From assembly GCA_004014935.1 (NCBI GenBank), contig CP025326.1, forward strand, positions 372,001 through 436,000: a stretch of DNA of 64,000 nt, in the 5' to 3' direction. The position numbers and the translations under genes are program-made. This DNA comes from Saccharomycopsis malanga (taxonomy: Eukaryota > Ascomycota > Saccharomycetes > Ascoideales > Saccharomycopsidaceae). The notes beneath the pieces were generated by a model, which saw only the letters and a program-made list of their open reading frames with translations, was not told the DNA's origin and searched no databases. This document shows, in pieces, positions 31,201 to 39,116 of the stretch (its first letter is position 1; each line of letters starts with the position of its first letter).

Positions 31201-31545
31201 CCCGACGCTGATGCCCGTCAACACCGCGCTCTTCCCGCTCCCGTTCCGCCCGATGATAAAGTTCAACTGCGGCCCGAGCCCGAGCTCAAAGTAGTCGTGG
31301 CACATAAAGTTTTGCAATACTATCTTCTCTATCACCCCGGCCGTCGCCGCGCCTCGGTCTAGCCGCTCCCGCTGACCATACCAGCTTTGGACTTTGGTCT
31401 CTACACGCTCAATGTCTTTTCTACTCATTGTAGTGTGCTGTGAAAACGCGCTCTCTATATCAAGCCTCTTGTAGTTGCTACTCGCAACTTGCGACGCCAT
31501 CCTTTCGTGCTGGTCGTCCAGTCCGTCGCTATCTGCTCTTTCCAT
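28243..31545 (-). CDS. SMC6: SMC6, ATPase subunit of the Smc5/6 complex
   Basis: An 1100-residue SMC protein. The order is an N-terminal head with Walker A GRNGSGKS (near residue 100), the Q-loop FMKGIQMEQTIGEY, coiled coil, hinge about residues 500-690 (HKPVGPIGPYMSLK, VFSSVLDAFVVQTF), second coiled coil, then the C-head with signature LSGGEKSYTQIALLLAIW and Walker B/D-loop LDEFDVFMDNVNRR. The signature and DEFDVFMD wording are those of Smc6. Smc5/6 compacts and resolves DNA at stalled forks and in rDNA, with a SUMO-ligase module. Length agrees with S. cerevisiae Smc6 (1114). The coiled coils are GC-rich compared with the flanks. It is divergent from SUS1. Confidence 0.95.
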   Translation of the reverse strand: MERADSDGLDDQHERMASQVASSNYKRLDIESAFSQHTTMSRKDIERVETKVQSWYGQRERLDRGAATAGVIEKIVLQNFMCHDYFELGLGPQLNFIIGRNGSGKSAVLTGISVGLGCKATETDRGKNLRDLVKRGAKAAKITIVFSNRGEYGYEHDKYGDQIVVERMLRVDGPGGYFIKSEARRTVTTKKADLDEMLDFFGITINNPLAFLSQGAAKTFLAASTDHDKYSFFMKGIQMEQTIGEYMHSNAQLSKIHVEIDAKSRNMHALREDADKARRAYRQFHESKSLRESKKVLSGRLIWLQIVSKESDVATLLAKSRELLRQIQQAAAQLSLQEQAIQELDKQMPQIMQSIEDKSAAMQTCVEKRAEIKQEMAGLGDQINAIQGRIEDCTKSNAKKQSRLKKIVRNIAAESARLQALDGGSKETVKEDIERLNGVKMDIKREQQRLSEEKNTLEQEIKGLYKEFTPLIENKHTELKKLLSIRKQLASSEKDKLAPYPERIKHVLAYIELQKHAFAHKPVGPIGPYMSLKRGYEKYHGLLEKVFSSVLDAFVVQTFEDQRRLAAVLRKHNLSNQIIIRKAERFKYDNNSRQDGLLRIIDVLEFDNEDVKYLLIDVAQIEHSVLQDDRMLATKLVQSNKQVRVCYSLFDSVSGAKYNVNPHTGAFRSDPVFYLDNHVLQLQTAGQSAQAEMLKIELKMDEKKLELGSLQNKYEQQVQQKKQSRSGLQEQYARNKQKLADLERQTASLQNQLDEDEDRTYLDALQEEKTSLEDEIVINDNTISGSNAELEELNEKFTALRQDFAAVQEQMKQVEREIRRLKTQLESSNEHKAQLADQMETQKRIQDKKQTIVDTIEQKIPMMQEQIEREIPNALRWCSREQASINLQTDRTEHIKRQIQIVNQQLSEVNRSIGKTEEQIIAEHHAKSAVYKHARQELLKAHALRDKLTKSIFNRMTAAKTQRDMLCLAADSDFSTSLQQRGFQGKLLFDFEKKSLRMLVGKDGRPPREVSSLSGGEKSYTQIALLLAIWKPMRSKIRGLDEFDVFMDNVNRRISMRLMLESLRKEPKSQTIFITPQDIGHVKGIDAADVCIHKLKDPVR

Positions 31546-32292
31546 GGCGGACTTGTTTATCGGCGTCTGTTTAAATATATATTCGGTCCACGTCTGTTTA
31601 AATATATATTTGAATTAACTTCTAGCTAATTGATAAGAAAATAAGTAACTATAATAGCGCTTTTATATAAAATGACCAACTGGTCATTAAATACCAATTT
31701 AAAGCGTTTTCCAGTCGTTTATTTGTAAAAAAGTTTGATTTTTTGGTTTGGTTTTCTCTTTAAACGCGTTATTTGTTGATTTCAAGCGGCAAAAATTGTT
31801 CAAAATATGAATATTTGATTGAAATATTGTTGGCGTGATTGATGCATGGGGGTGCATAGTCTTGCATGACCAAAGTTTTGGAGACAAATCAGCAGTTTAT
31901 GGCGCTACCTAACCCCTTTTAACCCACCAATTAATAACTTAAAGACATCATCACCAGCCAATACCATTCACCCATTTCAAGCGGCAAAAAATGTTCAAAA
32001 ATATAAATAAATGATAATTGATGCCACGTGACACATGCATATGTCTACTTTCCAATACATATTCAAGTCAATTTTGCTGGAGAAAGCCAGTACTTTCTCA
32101 TCATCAAACCCCTTTTCAAACACACTACTCGATAACATGGAAATATCATCATTCAATCACCAATCAATAACCGAACCGGAAAGGACCAAAAAAAGGGGGT
32201 ACATCACGTGACCGTTCTATATTATAATATAAGGCGAAGAAGATGAAGAGAAAATGTACATTTTGCAAGCAAAAAGGCGAGGAATATATGGC
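31546..32292. promoter_or_regulatory. SMC6/SUS1 divergent promoter with 195-bp tandem duplication
   Basis: Two diverged copies in direct orientation: 31781-about 31975 and 31976-about 32171. Both start TTCAAGCGGCAAAAA and share GTTCAAAA, GATTGATGC/AATTGATGC, AACCCCTTTT and a CATCATCA...CCAAT block, with a constant offset of 195-196 bp. A CACGTGAC lies at 32024-32031 and another CACGTGAC at 32204-32211. TATA runs occur on both sides (ATATATATT near 31577-31610; ATATTATAATATAAG at 32219-32233). Confidence 0.75.
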
Positions 32293-32643
32293 ATGTCTAA
32301 CAATATTACCAAGAACGAAATTGTAAAGCAGTTGGTGGAGTCAGGGGAGTATGACAAAGTGTCGCTGACGCTTCGGCAGCAACTTACAGAAAGTGGGTGG
32401 ATGGCAGAGTTACGCAGTAAGATTGTTCAAGTTATCAACTCGAATGGAATTAATGGAAACAGTAAGAATAGCAAGAATAGTGGAACGGAACTCGACAGCG
32501 GGCTAGCGGAAGTCAAGTTCAGCGGTATAATGAGCCAATTAGATTTGGATGACATGTACAATAATAAGATTGATGGTCACACTAAACAAGTGGTGCTCCA
32601 ACAATTGACGGAGTTTCTTATGGAGAATTTCGAGATGGATTGA
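32293..32643 (+). CDS. SUS1: SUS1/ENY2-like subunit of SAGA DUB module and TREX-2
   Basis: A 116-residue protein from the ATG at 32293. It matches yeast Sus1 in order: KQLVESGEYDKVSLTLRQQL, ESGW, then the C-terminal helix VVLQQLTEFLMENFE. Sus1 is a small all-helical protein that clamps Sgf11 in the SAGA deubiquitinase and Sac3 in the TREX-2 mRNA-export complex. An in-frame ATG at 32254 would add 13 residues but sits only about 20 bp after the TATA run, so I prefer 32293. The S. cerevisiae gene has two introns; none is seen here. A polar Asn/Ser/Gly insertion (NGINGNSKNSKN) lies in the middle and is absent from the S. cerevisiae protein. Confidence 0.85.
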   Translation: MSNNITKNEIVKQLVESGEYDKVSLTLRQQLTESGWMAELRSKIVQVINSNGINGNSKNSKNSGTELDSGLAEVKFSGIMSQLDLDDMYNNKIDGHTKQVVLQQLTEFLMENFEMD

Positions 32644-33338
32644 AGGAAGCTGGAAGTTTGTATTGTTGTTTGGTGAATTTAAATTGGTTAAAATTGTTTG
32701 GCAATCTAATCTAACTGTAGGAAGAAGTAGTTTCCAGCAGGTATCATGTTATACTTGCAGTTTTCATGTAGTCGTCTACCAGGTGAATTTTGTTGTGTAT
32801 CATCTACACCTTGTTGTGCATCTTGTTGTGCATCATCTACACCATGTTATGCACAATGCAAATTTTCAATATTTTCTACATTCTCTATATCCCTTACAAT
32901 TTCAACCAACATTACAATCACCATGCCACACAATACAAAACAAGGTTTGTAGCTTGATAAATCGACTCCGCTGGTGCGGGCCTTAACTAGCCAGCCCACA
33001 CCAATCGTGCATGACTGTGCGTCTTCTCCCCACCTGTCATTGCAGTATGCGCGCACTGCTTGCACGGTACGGTGTCCGCAGGGACCAAAACGGTTTTTTT
33101 TTTTTTACCACTTCCTCTCCCTGTCACCCGAGGGTATGTATGTATATTGGCTCACCCTGTGACACATCACCATCACCCTTGTTTTCCCCACAATTGGTCC
33201 CACACTGTGTCCCACATGGAATCACATGATGCCCCGCCCCACCACCACAGTGCCGCTATATAAACGACCTTGTCTGCCTGCAGACCCACGCCAAACACTG
33301 GTATCAAAAGTGTACCAATCCAACACAGTATTGACATC
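32644..33338. promoter_or_regulatory. Acetyl-CoA synthetase promoter
   Basis: Holds a short CATCTACACC/TTGTTGTGCA repeat (about 32800-32850), a 15-base T run (33095-33109) and a TATA box CTATATAAAC (33256-33265) about 75 bp above the ACS ATG. No gene in this interval. Confidence 0.6.
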
Positions 33339-35366
33339 ATGTCGCATTTGGAAAACGAGCATTTGATGCACGAGGACAGCGTCCTTCCCCCACATGACTG
33401 GATGGCGCGGCATCCAAGCAAACCGAATTTGGGCTCTTTTGAAGAGTATGAGAAGATGTACCGGCAGTCAATTGAGGATCCGGAGGCGTTTTTTGGCGAG
33501 CAAGCATTGAAAGAGTTGACGTGGACCAAACCGTTTACCAAAGTGAGACATCCAGCGACCGGATTTAACGCGGCGTGGTTTTTGGAGGGTGAGCTTAATG
33601 CATGTTACAACTGCGTGGACCGGAATGCATTCCGGAACCCCGACAAACCGGCCATCGTCTACGAGTCGGATGAACCGGACCAAGGACGCGTCATCACCTA
33701 TGGCGAGTTGCTTCAAAAAGTGTCGCAGGTGGCGCAGGTGCTTGTTCTGTTGGGCGTTAAAAAAGGCGACACCGTTGCCGTGTACTTGCCGATGATTCCA
33801 GAGGCTATTATTACAATATTGGCCATTGTCCGTATCGGGGCCATCCATTCTGTAGTGTTTGCCGGGTTCTCAAGCGGCGCCTTGAGAGACCGGATCTTAA
33901 ACGCGGACTCCAAGGTGGTCATCACGGCGGACGAGTCGAAAAGAGGCGGGAAAATCATCGAAACGAAAAAAATCGTCGACGAGGCCTTGAACAAAATCAA
34001 CGCGCCCCTAAAAGTGTTGGTCGTCAAAAGAACAGGCAACCGTCACGTGCCGTTTGACGAGGCACGTGACTTTTGGTATCACGAGGAGGTATGCAAGTAC
34101 AAGGACTACTATCCGGTTGAGCCGGTGAGTTCCGAGGATCCGCTATTCTTGCTATATACGTCTGGGTCGACCGGAAAGCCGAAGGGGATCCAGCACTCGA
34201 CGGCGGGGTATCTACTCAGTGCGTTGTTGACGACCAAATATACGTTTGATGTGAATCCTGCGGACGTATTCTTCACCGCAGGAGACATTGGCTGGATTAC
34301 CGGCCATACATATGTGATTTACGGGCCGCTCTTGAACGGCGCGACCACCGTAGTGTTCGAGGGCACCCCGTCATACCCGGACTTCTCGCGGTACTGGCAG
34401 ATTGTGGAAAAGTACCGGGTGACCCAGTTCTATGTAGCACCGACGGCGCTTCGGTTGTTGAAGAAAGCAGGCGACAAGTACATCGAGGGCCACGACTTGT
34501 CGAGCTTGCGGTCGCTCGGGTCGGTCGGCGAGCCCATCGCCCCGGAAATCTGGGAGTGGTACAGCAAGAAAATCGGCCAGAACCGCTGCACGATCCAGGA
34601 CACGTACTGGCAGACCGAAACCGGGTCGCACGTGATCACGGCATTAGCGGGGGTGACGCCAACAAAACCGGGGAGTGCGTCATTGCCGTTTTTTGGGATA
34701 GATTTGGCGATTCTTGACGCGACAACCGGCAAGGAGTTGGTCGGCAACAAGGTCGAGGGCGTGCTTGCAATCAAAAACTCGTGGCCCTCGGTCTGTAGAT
34801 CCATCTGGAACGACTTTGCGCGCTACAACGAAACATACCTAAAACCGTACCCCGGTTACTTCTTCACCGGGGATGGCGGGGCACGTGACAAGGACGGATA
34901 TTACTGGGTGCTAGGTCGGGTTGACGATGTCGTGAATGTGAGTGGGCATCGGTTGTCGACGGCTGAGATTGAGGCTGCGATTATCGAGAACCATTTGGTT
35001 GCCGAAAACGCGGTTGTTGGCTATTCGCACGAGTTGACTGGCCAGGCAATTGCTGCTTTTGTAGCTTTGAAGAAGGACGCAAGTCTTGTTGATGACGCGT
35101 CCAAGCCCTCCGATTACGAGTCGGAAATCGAGGCTGCTAAAAAACAGATTATTTTGGGCGTTCGTAAGGAAATTGGGCCTTTTGCAGCTCCAAAAGTGAT
35201 TTTTATTGTAAACGATTTGCCCAAAACAAGATCCGGGAAAATTATGAGAAGAATCTTGAGAAAAATCTTGGCAGGAGAAGAAGACCAATTGGGCGACGTT
35301 TCCACTTTGAGCAACCCAGCAATTGTAAGTCATTTGATTAATGTTGTCAAGCGGTCTAAGAAGTAG
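33339..35366 (+). CDS. Acetyl-CoA synthetase (acetate-CoA ligase)
   Basis: A 675-residue enzyme of the AMP-forming acyl-CoA synthetase family. It makes acetyl-CoA from acetate, ATP and CoA for lipid synthesis, histone acetylation and growth on C2 carbon. Motifs: [12 protein letters not shown] (ATP loop), [28 protein letters not shown] (hinge region) and TRSGKIMRR with the adenylation Lys. The ATG at 33339 gives an N-terminus like other yeast Acs proteins. The gene resembles both Acs1 and Acs2; the short N-terminus is slightly more Acs2-like, so I leave the symbol open. Codons are GC-rich relative to the flanks, as for a highly expressed gene. A CTG codon at 33747 falls where S. cerevisiae Acs2 has Ser (KSWGVKKGD). 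Confidence 0.95.
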   Translation: MSHLENEHLMHEDSVLPPHDWMARHPSKPNLGSFEEYEKMYRQSIEDPEAFFGEQALKELTWTKPFTKVRHPATGFNAAWFLEGELNACYNCVDRNAFRNPDKPAIVYESDEPDQGRVITYGELLQKVSQVAQVLVLLGVKKGDTVAVYLPMIPEAIITILAIVRIGAIHSVVFAGFSSGALRDRILNADSKVVITADESKRGGKIIETKKIVDEALNKINAPLKVLVVKRTGNRHVPFDEARDFWYHEEVCKYKDYYPVEPVSSEDPLFLLYTSGSTGKPKGIQHSTAGYLLSALLTTKYTFDVNPADVFFTAGDIGWITGHTYVIYGPLLNGATTVVFEGTPSYPDFSRYWQIVEKYRVTQFYVAPTALRLLKKAGDKYIEGHDLSSLRSLGSVGEPIAPEIWEWYSKKIGQNRCTIQDTYWQTETGSHVITALAGVTPTKPGSASLPFFGIDLAILDATTGKELVGNKVEGVLAIKNSWPSVCRSIWNDFARYNETYLKPYPGYFFTGDGGARDKDGYYWVLGRVDDVVNVSGHRLSTAEIEAAIIENHLVAENAVVGYSHELTGQAIAAFVALKKDASLVDDASKPSDYESEIEAAKKQIILGVRKEIGPFAAPKVIFIVNDLPKTRSGKIMRRILRKILAGEEDQLGDVSTLSNPAIVSHLINVVKRSKK

Positions 35367-35489
35367 TTTAGCGGTCTATTATTTTGTTTTTTGTCTGTTT
35401 TTTGTATGTTTTTTTGCTAATTTTTCTCACTTGTTAATGATATGGTGTCTATGATTTGGTTTGTAGGTGATTAGGAAGCCGTAAGAAGA

Positions 35490-35950
35490 GAAAATGGTCG
35501 TAAGGCCAAGTTTTGCGTATATTCGAGACTAACCTTTACTGGGCTGGAAAAATGAGCTAATATTATCAAATGATTAAACGATATTGTATTGTTGATGGTA
35601 AACTTGTTGTAGTTTTACGAATTTATAATATTAGTGCAAATTTAGAAGAGAAAATGGCCAAGTTTTGCTTATATTCGAGACTTAGCTGTAATTAGCTCCA
35701 AATATAAGCTATCATCATGAAATATATAAACCATATTGTACTATTAATGGCAAACTTTCTATTGTTGTACGAATTTATAAGAATAATCATATATTTCAAG
35801 CCCAGTACATAAATATAAGCTAATATTATCAAATGATTAAACAATATTGTACTATTAATGGTAAACTTTCTATAGTTTTACTAATTTGTAATATTATTGC
35901 AAACTTTGAAGAGAGAATGGCCAAGTTTGGCGTATATAAGAATGATTTTG
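35490..35950 (+). repeat. R2 tandem repeat, about two and a half units
   Basis: Units begin GAGAAAATGGTCGTAAGGCC (35489), GAGAAAATGGCCAAGTTTTG (35649) and GAGAGAATGGCCAAGTTTGG (35911). Each continues with a GCGTATAT-type segment, a TTACTGGGCT relic, ATATTATCAAATGATTAAAC, TTAATGGTAAACTT and ACGAATTTATAATATTA. Same family as 22.7-23.1 kb, opposite orientation. No SINE head is retained. Confidence 0.65.
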
Positions 35951-36621
35951 GAAGCTATTTATGAACCCTATTTCTCATATTATTGGCTCATAAATTGCTG
36001 AATTATCGAGAAGATGTCCTAATATATAATTTATCTTGGGTGTTTCAAGCTTATTACTAAATGATTAAACAATATTGTTCTATTAATGGTAAACATTTGA
36101 TGTTTTAATCGATTTTCTTCAATTCTTTATGGACTTACTGGGCTCCACTACTGAATCACATCAAATACCTCCCATACTTTGACCAATTGTTATAATGCCA
36201 TTGCCATTTCATGCATATTCCTACATGATCCCGCATAATATCACATGGAGCTTTTTTTTTTCCAAAATTTGTATATAAAGGGCAAAATTTTCCTTTCAAA
36301 AACAGTTAAATTCTCGTTTTCAAAGCAAGAGAAAGATGGTGTGAGGGGAAACGTACGACTAGACTAACAAAATAAATGCTTATTTGAAGAGTGGCGTTGC
36401 AATGGTTGAAGGTATGAACCGTAATGTAGTGATAACTAAACATTTATATGGAATTTTGTCCATGTTATTTGTTATTTGTTTTTTTGTTCTTGTTTTTTCT
36501 TCTTTTGCCACTCCTTGCATCTACTTAAGTTGATCTAATGATTTTACCATTATTTCAATGTGTCACGATGCAGATATCAAGCTGTTAGCCAATCATTTTG
36601 TTTGTTAAAGGTCCTTCCATT
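35951..36621. other. AT-rich intergenic, possible short spliced frame
   Basis: A TATATAAAG (36271-36279) precedes a pyrimidine-rich leader and an ATG at 36402, followed after 10 bases by a GTATGA donor-like site. A CAG acceptor at 36571-36573 would give only a 14-codon frame. The branch-point match is poor, so I do not call a gene. Confidence 0.3.
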
Positions 36622-36912
36622 TTATGGTGCTTTTTTCTCGTTACTGTATGTCTTTTGAGGATCTGATATTGTTGGCAATGATTTGTGAGAATGAGCTGTC
36701 GAGTTTTTCGCGGTTTTTCCTGCAATTGTTGGCTTGTTGACGTTCCTCGCTGGGCTAAAGTATTCCTTTTGTAGGGCGAGAATAATCGCAAGGTCTTTGG
36801 ATAGCAATCTGGTCACCGTTGTTTGTTTTTACAATTCTTGTATCAACAGCACTTGTTCTATACCAAAGCCATGTAAAGAAACTGTGTTTCTTAGCTCAAA
36901 CCTTTGGGTCAT
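36622..36912 (-). pseudogene. Small open frame with one internal stop, unidentified
   Basis: From an ATG at 36912 the minus strand reads MTQRFELRNTVSLHGFGIEQ and continues with amphipathic helix-like sequence, one TAA near 36830, then VTRLLSKDLAIILALQKEYF and a Ser/Lys-rich tail ending at 36622. Both halves have protein-like composition in one frame, so this may be a decayed small gene or one with a tiny unrecognised intron. I do not recognise it. Chance is possible at this length. Confidence 0.3.
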
Positions 36913-37029
36913 GGTGTGGAACTCGGTAGCTAATGTACATTTGTAATGAAGCAATTGATGAAACTTGTATTATGGCATATTGAAAGAAGTTGATTCAATT
37001 GAGAATATGATTAATGTTACTGAAATTAC

Positions 37030-37100
37030 TATTTTTTGATACTATTTGATACTATTTGATATTATTTAATATTATTTAATATTATTTAATATTATTTAAT
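37030..37100. repeat. 10-bp AT-rich tandem repeat
   Basis: Seven units of TACTATTTGA/TATTATTTAA type. Simple sequence in the gap before YSA1. Confidence 0.8.
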
Positions 37101-37331
37101 ACCAAAAGTTTTCCAAAGTTTACAGTCTCCATATTGGGTATTCATCAAAAAGAATCATTAATCTATAGAATTGTTAAACATACACTTGTCAATCAAAGAC
37201 TTGAGCTAAACAAGTAGAAATGAGTAATCCAGATTAATATTACATATATTTCCAAGTTTTAAACGAGCAAGTTGAATTAATCACCAGTAAACAAATAGAA
37301 ATGAAAAATCGATATGTATTCAAAGTATTGA

Positions 37332-37391
37332 TGCATGGTGAGTATGCAACATTATGCATATTGATGCATAATGTTGCATACTCACCATGCA
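37332..37391. repeat. Perfect 60-bp hairpin palindrome
   Basis: Arms of 28 bp (TGCATGGTGAGTATGCAACA...) are exact reverse complements around a 4-base loop (ATTG at 37360-37363). It lies about 35 bp from the R4 core. It is too long for a terminator and is not next to a gene. Confidence 0.93.
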
Positions 37392-37560
37392 CTAGCCTTT
37401 GAGCTCGACGAAAAACCCAGATTTTCACAAGGGGTTAATCAGGCATTTTCAGGAATTTTCTGAAAAACCAGACCCAGGTGGCTGTAAAAGCCTGCGGCTG
37501 TCTGTATTGGCCTGTGGCTCATTGCATATCTGCTGCACAACTGAATACTCTATAGATAAT
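37392..37560 (-). repeat. Dispersed repeat R4, copy 2
   Basis: Minus orientation. Core complement TCACAAGGGGTTAATCAGGC (37424-37443), followed by ATTTTCAGGAATTTTC; about 90 bp further, AACTGAATACT matches the far end of the 48.8- and 51.0-kb copies. The closest match in core and flank is copy 1. Confidence 0.7.
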
Positions 37561-37777
37561 AAAGATTATTACTCTTTTAAAATGAATTCTTTTATATTTC
37601 GTACATAGTTGACATTATTCATGTTATTGATGTTATTGATTTTATTGATATTATTCATGTTATTCAAAATTACCAGTATAAATCATAAAGTATATAAATT
37701 ATTACCAAGTATATAAACCAATACAAGCATTTGAAAAAAGCCTTGAGATGTCTGTTTTTGGCCTGGTTCTCGCACAA

Positions 37778-38591
37778 TCACCTGAAGAGTTTGAATGTTC
37801 GAGCCAATTGCAATCCGGCAGACACACTGGCAACCTTTGAGTCGATTTTGTAGCCCTTTTTGGTCAATTTGTCCAACTCTTCCGGGAGCTTGTCCAATTG
37901 GACGGTGAAAGTTTCAATAAACTCGTTTTCTTCCAACTTTGGCTGGGGATGTTGGTTTTCCTCGCGAGACTCGTCGATTTCAAGCAACACAGACACCAAG
38001 TTGGTGTTTGTAAAGCCCGGGTCGTTGAACATGAGTTCAGAATCGCTGATATGGTCGTTTTCGTCGACAACGTAGCCGGTTTCTTCGTGCAACTCCCGGA
38101 TAGCACACTGTAGAGGGGTCTCGTTGGGATCGAGCAACCCTGCTGGGAACTCAATGGTGACTGCTCCCACGGGAGGCCGGAACTGTTTTTGCAACACTAC
38201 TTTGGGAGCCCCTGGAGTGCGGTTTTTCCTATCTTTGATCAAGCCAATGATTCCCACTGCGTCCACGTCCTTCCCCTCGACTCTGGTGGTTCTGGCAGCC
38301 ATTTCCCAGTCGCGGGCTGGCCTGTTAGTAAACTGAAACAATAATTATAAGATAATATAATATAAATATTATTAGAATAGAATGGCCGTTTGGTCTACAA
38401 GTGTACTTACGTTCTCCATCCGGATTGATGTAGCGGATCTTTTGTAGCTTGGTCCACTTGGAGTCCTTGGAGTCCTGGGTGCCGTGTTAGTAGGGAGTTT
38501 TGGGGCCAGCAGGACTGCAAACAGAAACAGCACTTACCAAGTCGACAATGGAGTCGATTTTGGCCAATTCCGACGGTTTCTTGGTGCTCAT
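37778..38591 (-). CDS. YSA1: Nudix ADP-ribose pyrophosphatase, three exons
   Basis: Exons on the minus strand: 38591-38538, 38474-38411 and 38316-37778, giving 218 residues. The first exon (MSTKKPSELAKIDSIVDL) ends at GTAAGT. Intron 1 (63 nt) has a TACTAAC branch site 12 nt before CAG. Exon 2 carries SKWTKLQKIRYINPDGE. Intron 2 (94 nt) starts GTAAGT and ends TACTAACAGGCCAG; the second AG must be used to keep the frame into RDWEMAARTTR. The Nudix box GLLDPNETPLQCAIRELHEE (GX5EX7REUXEE type) follows. Family members hydrolyse ADP-ribose to AMP and ribose-5-phosphate. The protein without its first two exons would lack the conserved N-terminal strand pair, so the spliced model is strongly preferred. 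Divergent from the ALG1-like gene. Confidence 0.92.
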
Positions 38592-38769
38592 TGCCCTTGG
38601 CTGCACTGCGCTCAATATGCCTGTGTGTGGGGCCTGCAAACAACCAAATACAACTGTTCTAGGTGCAAACCTCGCAAATGGACCCATCTTCGCTGGACCA
38701 GACGGACATAAACACTTGCTATCTCCAAAGGGTGAAAATATAGAGCTCTCGCTGACGTAATCATTGCTT

Positions 38770-39045
38770 AGCACTATGATGGTGCCACTGGGCCATTTGG
38801 CAAGTGCAACTGTCTGAAAGAAGTCCCAGGCCAATGAATGCTTATTTTCCAATATATTAAGAAAATAATGCTGACCACCAATCAGTATAGTAAAAGCAGT
38901 GAGTAAAGTGCTATTGTGGGAATCGAACTGGGGTTTCTGTTAAGTCTTGTTTTTCTCTTCTTGTTTTTCTCTTCTTCGAGCGCACGGACCACTGAGCCAA
39001 ATGGCCCAGTAGTCGGGCTTGAAATATAAGATTATCATTATTAGT
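38770..39045 (-). mobile_element. SINE-A copies inside YSA1/ALG1-like divergent promoter
   Basis: A main minus-strand copy has the A box complement CCACTGAGCCA (38989-38999) and B box complement GGAATCGAACT (38919-38929). A plus-strand head-plus-body fragment (CCACTGGGCCATTTGGC joined to AAGTGCAACTGTCTG, 38788-38819) lies to its left, and a plus-strand 3' end (GGGCTTGAAATATAAG, 39015-39030, then ATT-rich tail) to its right. A 16-bp TTGTTTTTCTCTTCTT unit is duplicated within it. It ends about 70 bp above the ALG1-like start codon. Confidence 0.75.
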
Positions 39046-39116
39046 ATCAACACTATAATGGTGATATACTGTAGTGAGCAGCAAACGTATTTCCAACGTA
39101 TTTTCCAGGCCCCCCA

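Noticed and set aside
36402-36610. Short spliced gene starting MVEDIK with donor GTATGA
   Set aside because: Total product would be 14 residues, and the branch-site match is poor.
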